The notes under the pieces were generated by a model. It did no database searches. It worked only from the letters and a program-made list of their open reading frames with translations, and had not been told where the DNA came from. A stretch of DNA of 6,224 nt. Source: Gammaproteobacteria bacterium (GTDB lineage Bacteria > Pseudomonadota > Gammaproteobacteria > SZUA-229). This document shows positions 1 through 6,224 of the stretch, one piece after another. The stretch covers positions 1 through 6,224 of the forward strand of contig JAQICG010000020.1 of assembly GCA_027858635.1 (NCBI GenBank), read 5' to 3'. The position numbers were made by a program, and so were the translations under genes. Each line of letters starts with the position of its first letter. Position 1 is the first letter of the stretch.

Positions 1-1229
1 GCAGTCTTACGCTGAACGCCATAACCACCCGACCAGGCGAGCCCCAGAATATGCATCATCTGGCCGCCGCCATAAATCCACGGCTGCATCCTGGCTGCGC
101 GTGAAACGGCAGCGCGAAAACCCAGTCTCGGCAGCAGATAATAAGTCAGCCCCATAAAGGCCAGTGTCACACCAACGATGGAGCCATGATAATGCGCCGG
201 AATAACCACATTCACGCCCTCAATCATAAAGCCCAGAATACCGCCAGTGCTGAACAGGATAATGGACGCCAGCAGGGCATTGCGGGCAGGGCGCAAGGCT
301 GCATCACGGTTCCGTATCGATAGCACACTGCCAATAACGATCAGCATCAAAGGCAGAACCGTTAGCCCGCCATAACGCATCAGCTGGGTAAAGGCGTCTC
401 TGTGCTCAAGTGAGCTCACTTCATACAGCAGGTAGATGGCGACTGAGAACAGCACCGGGGCAACGGCTATGGCAAATAAAACCCGCAGGGTATTGGTGTT
501 CATATAAATATTGCCACCGGTTGCCGAAGCCAGCCATAACCAGACCACACACAGCATAATGCTGTGTGTGAATTGTAAAATATGGCCGCCGCCCCAGAAA
601 AGAACCTCGAAATCGGTGACATCTTTCAAGTCACCCGGCAACCCCAAGTAGGAGGCGAGCAGCGCAAGCATAGCCAGCAGTGCCGAGAAAGCAGCCGCTT
701 TCAGGGCAAACGAAAACGCCGTTTTCTGTTTCGATGTGAAGAATAGCGCTCGCAACACCAACAGCGAAAAGCCCGCCGCAAACATCAGCAATCCCGCAAA
801 ATAGACCGGATGGTCTAATACCGGCACATAGTTATTCATCAAAGGCTGATCCGCACCCAGAAAGGGCGACAGCGTAATCACAACCGTACCCGCCACACAC
901 AGCCAGAAACTCAGTTTCGCCATGGCCATGAATCGGCCATTATCCAGTAGCGCCCAGAGCACACCTTCAAAACCGAGAAACCAGATTAGAACCGAAACAT
1001 CGACATGAACCACCAGTGCGATATGAAAGACATCGAGCAGAGGAATTACATCCTGTATCGCGGGCGTTCTGGAGAGCACCAGCAGGATGGAATAGAAGCC
1101 CGAAGCCACCAGCGCCAGGACTCCCAGCGTTAGCCATAATCGGGCTAGCCGGGTGCTCGGTGAATTATCCGCCGGATGTTCGGCGGGAGGATCTATCGGT
1201 AGCTCAAGTGCAGCATTGGTCATAGTCAT
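1..1229 (-). CDS. Heme-copper oxidase subunit I-like membrane protein (partial, C-terminus off the left edge)
   Basis: Translating the minus strand gives an uninterrupted frame from an ATG at 1229 to the window edge, about 409 codons. The product is very hydrophobic, with about ten membrane helices visible; the family usually has 12 or more, so helices XI-XII are probably missing. Subunit I landmarks, numbered from 1229: a helix II histidine in VVHVDVSVLIWF (H75, with H69 one to two turns earlier), a helix VI motif WGGGH (H216), and a helix X pair in PAHYHGS (H346, H348). By family knowledge these are the low-spin heme ligands (helices II and X), one active-site metal ligand (helix VI) and the high-spin heme ligand (helix X). 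The layout is nearest to proteins annotated as cbb3-type subunit I. The helix VII His-His pair is not seen: that helix (about 250-269) is followed by EVSSLEHRD with a single H276. Oxygen or NO reduction is therefore not assured. A second in-frame ATG at 1223 gives a protein two residues shorter; neither start has a strong ribosome binding site. The gene is divergent from mfd. Confidence 0.85.
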   Translation of the reverse strand, partial: MTMTNAALELPIDPPAEHPADNSPSTRLARLWLTLGVLALVASGFYSILLVLSRTPAIQDVIPLLDVFHIALVVHVDVSVLIWFLGFEGVLWALLDNGRFMAMAKLSFWLCVAGTVVITLSPFLGADQPLMNNYVPVLDHPVYFAGLLMFAAGFSLLVLRALFFTSKQKTAFSFALKAAAFSALLAMLALLASYLGLPGDLKDVTDFEVLFWGGGHILQFTHSIMLCVVWLWLASATGGNIYMNTNTLRVLFAIAVAPVLFSVAIYLLYEVSSLEHRDAFTQLMRYGGLTVLPLMLIVIGSVLSIRNRDAALRPARNALLASIILFSTGGILGFMIEGVNVVIPAHYHGSIVGVTLAFMGLTYYLLPRLGFRAAVSRAARMQPWIYGGGQMMHILGLAWSGGYGVQRKT

Positions 1230-1470
1230 CGTGCTCAGGTGGAAACAAAACGAGATGAATAATAACAGAGCCATCTCTGATAGCGCTAACCTTAATCCCT
1301 CTGCAAGACAAAAATGCACTCATCACAGTCTAGAGTTTAGATTAAGAGATTGCTTCAAGTTATTGATAGAATTAGTTATGAGGCGCTTTCACGTTAACCC
1401 GGCAAGCTAATGCCGATAAGCTCAGTTTATTGCTTTCATTACCTTGTAAGAGGGTTGTAGTCATTAAAGG

Positions 1471-1482
1471 TGCTTGCAAGCA
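1471..1482. repeat. 12-bp perfect palindrome
   Basis: The sequence TGCTTGCAAGCA reads the same on both strands; the next base pair outward does not match. It lies 32 bp before the 9-7-9 inverted repeat, between the two divergent genes. It could be a small dimeric-protein binding site, but a 12-bp palindrome can occur by chance and I recognise no specific regulator. Confidence 0.35.
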
Positions 1483-1514
1483 GAACGGGTCGACCGCATA
1501 CCTATTTAACATAA

Positions 1515-1539
1515 TATACATTATGCGCACTAATGTATA
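1515..1539. promoter_or_regulatory. Perfect 9-7-9 inverted repeat, candidate operator
   Basis: The left arm TATACATTA (1515-1523) and the right arm TAATGTATA (1531-1539) are exact reverse complements around a 7-bp spacer, TGCGCAC. Arm centres are 16 bp apart, a size that suits a dimeric helix-turn-helix repressor, though wider than a strict 10-bp helical repeat. The right arm overlaps the TATAAT box at 1536-1541, so a bound protein would be expected to block that promoter. A shorter repeat, CATAAT/ATTATG (1510-1525), overlaps the left arm. I cannot assign a regulator. A role as an RNA hairpin is less likely because the probable start site lies downstream. Confidence 0.5.
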
Positions 1540-1541
1540 AT
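1536..1541 (+). promoter_or_regulatory. Candidate distal mfd promoter, -10 box
   Basis: A consensus TATAAT faces mfd, with a TG directly before it (not the spacing of a true extended -10). At the usual 16-18 bp upstream I see only A/T-rich sequence and no TTGACA-like -35 box. If used, transcription would begin near 1548 and leave a leader of about 140 nt. The weak -35 and the overlapping inverted repeat suggest a regulated promoter, which is inference. Confidence 0.35.
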
Positions 1542-1623
1542 ACTCACCTGAGCAGGCATCAAGCCCAGACCAAGGCCTTTCACCATAAATACACCACAAA
1601 TCCAGAAATCGCCCAGTTAGCGC

Positions 1624-1651
1624 TTGTGTTTAGCGTTAAGGACTGGATAAT
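1624..1651 (+). promoter_or_regulatory. Candidate proximal mfd promoter
   Basis: TTGTGT (1624-1629) and GATAAT (1646-1651) are separated by 16 bp and resemble sigma-70 -35 and -10 boxes, with four and five of six bases matching. The predicted start near 1658 would leave a short leader of about 30 nt before the mfd GTG. A direct repeat TTAGCG at 1617-1622 and 1630-1635 flanks the -35 box. This is by eye only. Confidence 0.4.
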
Positions 1652-1687
1652 GCTCGATTCCCGGTCATTAATTCAACGATATAATAC

Positions 1688-4600
1688 GTGTTAAAACCTC
1701 AGTTACCCGATAAAACCAACCTCAGCACCTCCTGGAGCCGTCTTTATGGCAGCGCTTTTGCGCTCGCTATTGTCGAATCGGCGAAACGCTACGAGCACGG
1801 GCCTGTGGTGGTTAGTGTTGAGGACATCGCCCACGCCGATTCGCTGAAAAGCGAAATTGAGTTTTACGGCTCTTCCGCGCTCAATATTTACCATCTGCCG
1901 GACTGGGAAACCCTGGCTTACGATGTCTTCTCGCCGCATCAGGATATCGTCTCCGAGCGCCTGAAGACGCTTTACCAGCTGCGAAACATCAAGCCCGGCG
2001 AAATCCTGTTGCTGCCGGTGACGACGCTGCTGCAGAAGCTCACGCCGAAAAAATATATCAGCGACAGCGTGCTGCTGTTCAAGCCCGGGCAAAAACTGGA
2101 CACGCACGAATTTAGAACCAACCTGGAATCGGCCGGCTATCTCTATGTCTCGCAAGTCATGGACCACGGCGAATTTACCGTGCGCGGCGCGATTATCGAT
2201 ATTTTCCCGAGCGGCTCAAACACGCCCTTCAGGCTCGATTTATTCGACGATGAGATTGAATCCATCAGAAGCTTTGATCCCAGCAATCAACGCTCTGATG
2301 AAATTGTTGACGGCATCGAAATTCTCCCCGCACGGGAATTCCCCACCGACAAGGAAGGCGTCCAGTTATTCCGCGAAAACTACCGCCAGAAGATCGTCGG
2401 CGACCCCTTGCAGAGCATTATTTACAACAGCATCAGCGATGGCATTATTCCCACCGGCATCGAATATTATCTGCCGCTATTTTTTAATAAGCTCGAAACA
2501 ACCTTCGATTATCTGCCCGAAGGTTCGCTCTTTATCCAGCCGGATAACCTGAGCGAAATTATTCAGACATTTTCCAGTGACTTAAATGAGCGTTATGAGC
2601 AACGCCGACACAATGTCGAGCGCCCTATTCTTCCGCCGCACGCGCTTTTTCTGGAACATGAAGAAATCGAGGGCAGACTCGGCGGCTATGCCCGTGTCAG
2701 CGTTAACAAGTACAGCGCTATCGCCATCGATAATGACGGCGATAGCGGCAGCACCAGTGATCTCGCTGTACTCAGGCCGCCCGAATTAAAAACAGTCGCC
2801 CAGAGCAAACATCCTTACTCTGCCTTAACCGCATTTCTGCAGGAATATACCGGGCGAATACTTTTCGTTGCCGAAACGCCGGGACGTCGGGAAATCCTCA
2901 TTGAGGTTTTACGCTCGCATCACATCTTTCCAAAAATATGCGAAACCTGGAATGACTTTGTTGATGCCGAAGAGCCGGTATGCCTCACTGTTTTTGAAAT
3001 TGAAAATGGTCTGAGCCTGATCCAACCGGAACTCTGCGTCATAACCGAGCCGCAGATTTTCGGCCAGCGCGCCATTCAGAAACGGCGCAGAAAAAAACGC
3101 GGCATAGACCCGGACACCGTTGTCAAAAACCTGACAGACCTGCATATCGGTTCACCCGTGGTACATCTGGATCACGGCGTCGGGCGCTATCTCGGTCTGC
3201 AAAAACTTTCCGGCTACACGTTTGTCACTGAATTCCTGGCCATCGAATATGCCGGCGGCGACAAACTCTATGTGCCGGTGTCATCACTGCACCTTATCAG
3301 CCGCTATACCGGCGCATCACCCGACCATGCCCCTCTACATAGACTGGGCAGCGAGCAATGGCAGAAAGCCAAACGAAAAGCGGTCGAAAAAGCCCGTGAC
3401 GTGGCCGCCGAACTGCTCGACATTCATGCCCGCCGCGCAGCCGCCAAAGGCCAACAGTATTTCATTAATCATGATGAGTACCAGAGCTTCTGCAACGGCT
3501 TCCCGTTCGAAGAAACACCTGATCAGGAAGCGGCCATCTCAAACGTACTGGAAGATCTCAGCGGCCCCATGCCGATGGATCGAGTGGTATGCGGCGATGT
3601 CGGTTTCGGTAAAACCGAAGTCGCCATGCGGGCTGCTTTCGTTGTCGCCAATACCGGCAAACAGGTCGCAATTCTGGTGCCGACCACTTTACTGGCGCAG
3701 CAGCATTATCAGAACTTCAGCGATCGCTTCGCCGACTGGCCGGTTAAAGTCGAAGGCCTGACCCGATTTAACAGCGCCAAAAAACAGCAGGCAGTGCTCA
3801 ACGATCTGACCAATGGAAAAGTTGATATTGTTATCGGCACGCACAAACTGCTGCAGAAAAGCGTCAAGTTCAAAGACCTCGGCCTGGTCATCATCGACGA
3901 AGAACATCGCTTCGGTGTGAAACATAAAGAGCAGATGAAATCGCTGCGCTCGGAAGTGGATATATTAACGCTCACCGCCACGCCCATTCCAAGAACACTA
4001 AATATGTCGTTAGCGGGTATTCGTGATCTTTCCATTATCGCTACCCCGCCGCATCATCGACTTTCGATTAATACTTTTATAACCCAATGGGACGAAATCG
4101 CCATCAAGGAAGCCTGTCAGCGCGAACTCAAACGCGGTGGCCAGATTTATTTTCTGCACAATGAAGTCAAGACCATTGAAAAGGTCACTCACGATCTAAA
4201 AGAACTGCTGCCCGAAGCAAAAATAGAATTCGCCCACGGCCAGATGCCAGAGAAAGAACTCGAACAGATCATGCTGGACTTTTACCACCAGCGTTTCAAT
4301 CTACTGGTCGCGACCACCATTATTGAAAGCGGCATTGATGTGCCCACCGCCAACACCATCATCATCAATCGCGCCGACAAGCTCGGCCTGTCGCAACTGC
4401 ACCAGATTCGTGGCCTTGTCGGGCGCTCGCATCATCGCGCCTACGCCTACCTCATTACACCGCCTGAATCATTGCTTACCGACGACGCCAAAAAACGTCT
4501 CGAAGCCATCGAGTCACTGGAAGATTTAGGCGTGGGCTTTACCCTCGCCACCCACGATCTTGAAATTCGCGGTGCCGGTGAACTGCTCGGTGAAAACCAG

Positions 4601-5149
4601 AGCGGACAGATCACCGAGATTGGTTTCAGTCTGTATAGCGAATTACTGGAAAAGGCGGTGCAGTCGCTCAAGAGTGGTGAAGCCACCGACGTGCCTCTGG
4701 GTGCCGGCGTGGAAATTGACCTGGGCATGCCTGCCATCATCCCCGACGATTATGTCGGCGATATCCACCTGCGACTCATCCTTTACAAACGCATCGCCAG
4801 CGCCCAAAACGCAGACGAGCTGGACGAGCTCCGGGTCGAGTTTATCGACCGCTTTGGCCTGCTGCCCGAAAGCACCAAAAACCTGTTCGCCGTCACCGAA
4901 GTCAAACTGCTGGCGGAGAAAGTCGGCATCTCAAAAATCGATACCAACGACAACGGTTTCAGGATAACCTTCACCGAACAGCCCGGCATCTACCCGGCGA
5001 AACTGATAGAGTTGATTCAGACGCAATCCGCGACATACCAGTTCAATGGCACCGATACCTTGCGAGTGGCCAACGAAATGGATGAGGATTACAATAAACG
5101 CACCACAGTACTGAAAGAAATCATCAACACTCTGGCCTTACCCCAATAA
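1688..5149 (+). CDS. mfd: Transcription-repair coupling factor Mfd
   Basis: Mfd is a cytoplasmic DNA translocase that pushes stalled RNA polymerase off DNA and brings UvrA to lesions in the transcribed strand. The 1153-residue length matches E. coli (1148), and similarity is visible end to end. In order: the UvrB-homology module (about 45-220, with DWETLAYDVFSPHQD); the RNA polymerase-interacting domain (about 485-560, VVHLDHGVGRY); the RecG-like motor (about 590-970); and the C-terminal D7 domain, with IIPDDY and YKRIASA. Motor motifs: Walker A GDVGFGKTE (636-644), DEEH (737-740), TATPIPRT (763-770), motif V TTIIESGID, and the translocation motif DLEIRGAGE (957-965). Motif VI is odd: QIRGLVGRS, with L910 where GRVGR is expected. 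The start is GTG at 1688; an in-frame TAA at 1682-1684 excludes anything earlier, no in-frame ATG follows until about residue 158, and no Shine-Dalgarno is visible. csiV follows after 22 bp with no terminator between. Confidence 0.97.
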   Translation: MLKPQLPDKTNLSTSWSRLYGSAFALAIVESAKRYEHGPVVVSVEDIAHADSLKSEIEFYGSSALNIYHLPDWETLAYDVFSPHQDIVSERLKTLYQLRNIKPGEILLLPVTTLLQKLTPKKYISDSVLLFKPGQKLDTHEFRTNLESAGYLYVSQVMDHGEFTVRGAIIDIFPSGSNTPFRLDLFDDEIESIRSFDPSNQRSDEIVDGIEILPAREFPTDKEGVQLFRENYRQKIVGDPLQSIIYNSISDGIIPTGIEYYLPLFFNKLETTFDYLPEGSLFIQPDNLSEIIQTFSSDLNERYEQRRHNVERPILPPHALFLEHEEIEGRLGGYARVSVNKYSAIAIDNDGDSGSTSDLAVLRPPELKTVAQSKHPYSALTAFLQEYTGRILFVAETPGRREILIEVLRSHHIFPKICETWNDFVDAEEPVCLTVFEIENGLSLIQPELCVITEPQIFGQRAIQKRRRKKRGIDPDTVVKNLTDLHIGSPVVHLDHGVGRYLGLQKLSGYTFVTEFLAIEYAGGDKLYVPVSSLHLISRYTGASPDHAPLHRLGSEQWQKAKRKAVEKARDVAAELLDIHARRAAAKGQQYFINHDEYQSFCNGFPFEETPDQEAAISNVLEDLSGPMPMDRVVCGDVGFGKTEVAMRAAFVVANTGKQVAILVPTTLLAQQHYQNFSDRFADWPVKVEGLTRFNSAKKQQAVLNDLTNGKVDIVIGTHKLLQKSVKFKDLGLVIIDEEHRFGVKHKEQMKSLRSEVDILTLTATPIPRTLNMSLAGIRDLSIIATPPHHRLSINTFITQWDEIAIKEACQRELKRGGQIYFLHNEVKTIEKVTHDLKELLPEAKIEFAHGQMPEKELEQIMLDFYHQRFNLLVATTIIESGIDVPTANTIIINRADKLGLSQLHQIRGLVGRSHHRAYAYLITPPESLLTDDAKKRLEAIESLEDLGVGFTLATHDLEIRGAGELLGENQSGQITEIGFSLYSELLEKAVQSLKSGEATDVPLGAGVEIDLGMPAIIPDDYVGDIHLRLILYKRIASAQNADELDELRVEFIDRFGLLPESTKNLFAVTEVKLLAEKVGISKIDTNDNGFRITFTEQPGIYPAKLIELIQTQSATYQFNGTDTLRVANEMDEDYNKRTTVLKEIINTLALPQ

Positions 5150-5171
5150 CACTTTCAACAACGACCCAATC

Positions 5172-5861
5172 ATGCCTAGAATCAAATTCGCCGTCCTTGT
5201 CTCCTTACTCTTGCTGACCACAGCGGCTGCCCATGCGCAAACCACCCGCTACAATATTGACGTCGTCATTTTTGAAGATGCCGGCGCGCGCTACCTCAAC
5301 AGCGAGCAGTGGCCGATTGTCCACCACCCGGAAGACCTCTCCTCTGCTGACCTAACCGGACTGGAATTAAATCCACTGACAACCGGACAGCCTGCCACAA
5401 AAACCGTCAACAAAGCAGCGGATAACCAGCCAGACAGCCCCGACATCAACATCACCCATCACGCCAGCGATGCTCTCGCTGAACACATCGCCAAACTCGA
5501 AAGCTCAGCGCGATACAACATCCTGCTACAGCAATCCTGGCAACAAACCGGCCTCAGCAATACCGATGCCATCAACGTTCACATTGACACAGCTGCCGAA
5601 AACCCGGAAAAGGATAACAACAAACTGGAATCAAGCCTGCAAGGTACCCTAAAACTAATCCTGGGTCGCTACCTGCACCTACACACCGACCTGCTCTACA
5701 AACGCCCGAAACAGACCTACGACTCAACCTCAACGACACTGCATGGCCGCAGCTACAATGAATTCGAAATAAAATCCCAACGCAAAATGCGCAGCAACGA
5801 ACTGCACTACATCGACCACCCTTTAATCGGCATACTGGTTTTAGTTAGTCCGATAGTATAG
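5172..5861 (+). CDS. csiV: CsiV-family peptidoglycan-binding protein
   Basis: The 229-residue product starts with a clear signal peptide: charged MPRIK, a hydrophobic core VLVSLLLL, and a probable signal peptidase I site after AHA (residue 22, next residue Q23), so the mature protein is periplasmic. CsiV hallmarks are the early YNIDVVIFED segment followed by SEQWP, and the C-terminal YIDHPLIGILVLVSP, typical of this family. In Vibrio cholerae, CsiV binds peptidoglycan and is needed for PBP1A-LpoA cell-wall synthesis; the same job here is inferred. The stretch at about residues 65-100 is low-complexity, rich in N, D, T and P, and probably a flexible linker; DNA across the gene is rich in A and C on the coding strand. 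The ATG has no visible ribosome binding site and lies 22 bp after mfd, suggesting co-transcription. A repeat-rich region follows directly. Confidence 0.87.
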   Translation: MPRIKFAVLVSLLLLTTAAAHAQTTRYNIDVVIFEDAGARYLNSEQWPIVHHPEDLSSADLTGLELNPLTTGQPATKTVNKAADNQPDSPDINITHHASDALAEHIAKLESSARYNILLQQSWQQTGLSNTDAINVHIDTAAENPEKDNNKLESSLQGTLKLILGRYLHLHTDLLYKRPKQTYDSTSTTLHGRSYNEFEIKSQRKMRSNELHYIDHPLIGILVLVSPIV

Positions 5862-5871
5862 CTCAAAAGCG

Positions 5872-5916
5872 TAGTTGGCAGTTATCAGTTATCAGTTGGC
5901 AGTAGGCAGTAGGCAG
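5872..5916 (+). repeat. Tandem array of 7-bp units
   Basis: Six consecutive 7-bp units can be read: TAGTTGG, CAGTTAT, CAGTTAT, CAGTTGG, CAGTAGG, CAGTAGG, then a partial CAG. All but the first begin with CAGT, and they fall into three related forms. The period of seven is not a multiple of three and no gene crosses it. It begins 11 bp after the csiV stop codon. Slippage during replication could change its copy number. Confidence 0.85.
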
Positions 5917-5962
5917 CAAACACTTTAATACCCGTACAAAACTTGCAGCTCTGCATGCACTA

Positions 5963-6003
5963 CCCCCTCTCCCAATGGGAGAGGGCTGGGGTGAGGGGCT
6001 TTT
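5963..6003 (+). terminator. G/C-rich hairpin, possible mfd-csiV terminator
   Basis: CCCTCTCCC (5965-5973) pairs perfectly with GGGAGAGGG (5977-5985) around a 3-nt AAT loop. A second G-rich stretch, CTGGGGTGAGGGG, then leads to TTTT at 6000-6003. The stem is strong, but the T-run is short and 14 nt from its base, so this is not a textbook intrinsic terminator. It is the first strong hairpin after csiV. The motif also resembles a dispersed intergenic repeat I recall from many genomes. Confidence 0.4.
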
Positions 6004-6024
6004 AAAAAGCGCAGTTGATGGATT

Positions 6025-6039
6025 TCCGGTTGGACCGGA
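6025..6039. repeat. Short inverted repeat (hairpin)
   Basis: TCCGGT (6025-6030) and ACCGGA (6034-6039) are exact reverse complements around TGG. This can form a small 6-bp hairpin inside the repeat island. No function can be assigned. Confidence 0.45.
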
Positions 6040-6050
6040 TTACGCAGTAG

Positions 6051-6076
6051 TAGAACAGGGTCATAGAACAGGGTCA
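6051..6076 (+). repeat. Tandem duplication of a 13-mer
   Basis: TAGAACAGGGTCA occurs twice with no gap, at 6051-6063 and 6064-6076. The second copy runs into the left arm of the inner inverted repeat. It looks like a recent tandem duplication at the end of that element. Confidence 0.85.
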
Positions 6077-6178
6077 GGTCTATAAAAGATGCATTTCATT
6101 TCCCATCTCTGACAATTCGCCCTACCGTAGTGGGGATTGTAGCAGGGGTTATGCTACGAATCTAGACCTGACCCCGTT
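6067..6178. repeat. Inner inverted repeat with GGTCAGGTCTA arms, REP/MITE-like
   Basis: AACAGGGTCAGGTCTA (6067-6082) and TAGACCTGACCCCGTT (6163-6178) are reverse complements over 16 bp with one mismatch, enclosing 80 bp. A 6-bp hairpin, GTAGCA/TGCTAC (6139-6144 and 6152-6157), sits near the right arm. From memory, GACCTGACCCC-type sequences border IS200-like or REP-associated tyrosine transposase genes in gammaproteobacteria; no transposase is present here, so this would be a non-autonomous copy or remnant. The size and structure are seen; the family link is inference. Confidence 0.6.
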
Positions 6179-6224
6179 GCTACTGCCTACTGCCAACTAT
6201 GTTTTATCCGTGTTCATCTGTGGA

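Larger units (their letters stand above)
1230..1687. other. Divergent intergenic region between the oxidase-like gene and mfd
   Basis: This 458-bp stretch separates the starts of two divergent genes. It is more A+T-rich than the flanking coding DNA. Short open frames exist on both strands, but none has a recognisable product, a ribosome binding site or codon use like the neighbours. It contains a 12-bp palindrome, a 9-7-9 inverted repeat over a TATAAT box, and a second promoter-like pair nearer to mfd. For the minus-strand gene I found no convincing -35/-10 pair and no full FNR-type site (TTGAT-N4-ATCAA), although such a site could be expected for a respiratory gene. Confidence 0.7.
5894..6198. 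repeat. Outer inverted repeat, 19-bp perfect arms
   Basis: The left arm AGTTGGCAGTAGGCAGTAG (5894-5912) is repeated exactly in reverse complement at 6180-6198. The left arm is part of the 7-bp tandem array, so the right end carries an inverted piece of the same array. The two arms enclose about 267 bp, including the hairpins and inner inverted repeat. No matching target-site duplication is evident outside the arms, so a transposon-like origin is only a possibility. Confidence 0.8.
5862..6224. other. Gene-free repeat island after csiV
   Basis: No open frame here looks coding. The 363 bp are made of several repeat types placed next to or inside each other: a 7-bp tandem array, a G/C-rich hairpin, a short CCGGT hairpin, a tandem 13-mer, an inner inverted repeat with 16-bp arms, an outer inverted repeat with 19-bp arms, and a final segment TTATCCGTGTTCATCTGTGG. 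From memory, phrases like the CCCTCTCCC hairpin, GGTCAGGTCTA and the last segment recur between genes in many bacterial genomes. This suggests an insertion hot spot of short dispersed elements, unproven here. Confidence 0.7.

Noticed and set aside
1349..1372. TTGAT/TCAA pieces as an FNR-type site for the oxidase-like gene
   Set aside because: Only half-sites are present; the order TCAA-N4-TTGA is opposite to the FNR consensus.
1016..1410. Plus-strand open frames of 69 and 85 codons
   Set aside because: They run antisense to the N-terminus of the oxidase-like gene and into the intergenic region, and their products resemble no family I know.
1372..1599. Minus-strand 75-codon open frame in the intergenic region
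   Set aside because: There is no ribosome binding site or recognisable domain, and it covers the promoter and operator candidates; probably chance.
1680..1685. TATAAT directly before the mfd GTG as a -10 box
   Set aside because: It ends two bases before the start codon, so transcription would begin inside the coding region. It is probably just A/T-rich sequence around the start.
3222..3761. 179-codon plus-strand frame inside mfd, and similar shadow frames
   Set aside because: These lie entirely within the well-conserved Mfd frame and have no family similarity.
5872..5916. The short repeats as a CRISPR array
   Set aside because: Units are 7 bp and directly adjacent, with no spacers and no cas genes.

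Overview
The window looks like ordinary chromosome from a gammaproteobacterium of intermediate G+C content. The strongest sign is an mfd gene followed 22 bp later by a CsiV-family gene, a pairing known from gammaproteobacteria such as Vibrio. Protein similarity to E. coli Mfd runs the whole length. I cannot name the genus.

Layout: positions 1-1229 carry the N-terminal ~409 codons of a minus-strand integral membrane protein of the heme-copper oxidase subunit I superfamily; its C-terminus lies beyond the left edge. Positions 1230-1687 are a 458-bp divergent intergenic region. It holds candidate promoters for mfd, a perfect 9-7-9 inverted repeat lying over a consensus -10 box, and a 12-bp palindrome. 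Positions 1688-5149 are a full-length mfd (transcription-repair coupling factor) with a GTG start. Positions 5172-5861 encode a secreted CsiV-like peptidoglycan-binding protein, probably co-transcribed with mfd. Positions 5862-6224 hold no convincing gene and are packed with repeats: a 7-bp tandem array, a G/C-rich hairpin, two nested inverted repeats and a tandem 13-mer.

The genes do not form one pathway. The left gene belongs to membrane electron transfer. Mfd removes stalled RNA polymerase and recruits UvrA to lesions on the transcribed strand. CsiV works in the periplasm on cell-wall synthesis. The mfd-csiV pairing is conserved synteny rather than an obvious functional link.

I found no clear new multi-gene system. 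The points most worth a second look are: (1) the Mfd helicase motif VI reads GLVGR instead of GRVGR, a one-base difference at a catalytic arginine; (2) the subunit I-like protein keeps the heme-ligand histidines but shows no helix VII His-His pair; (3) the inverted repeat over the upstream -10 box; (4) the nested repeat island after csiV.
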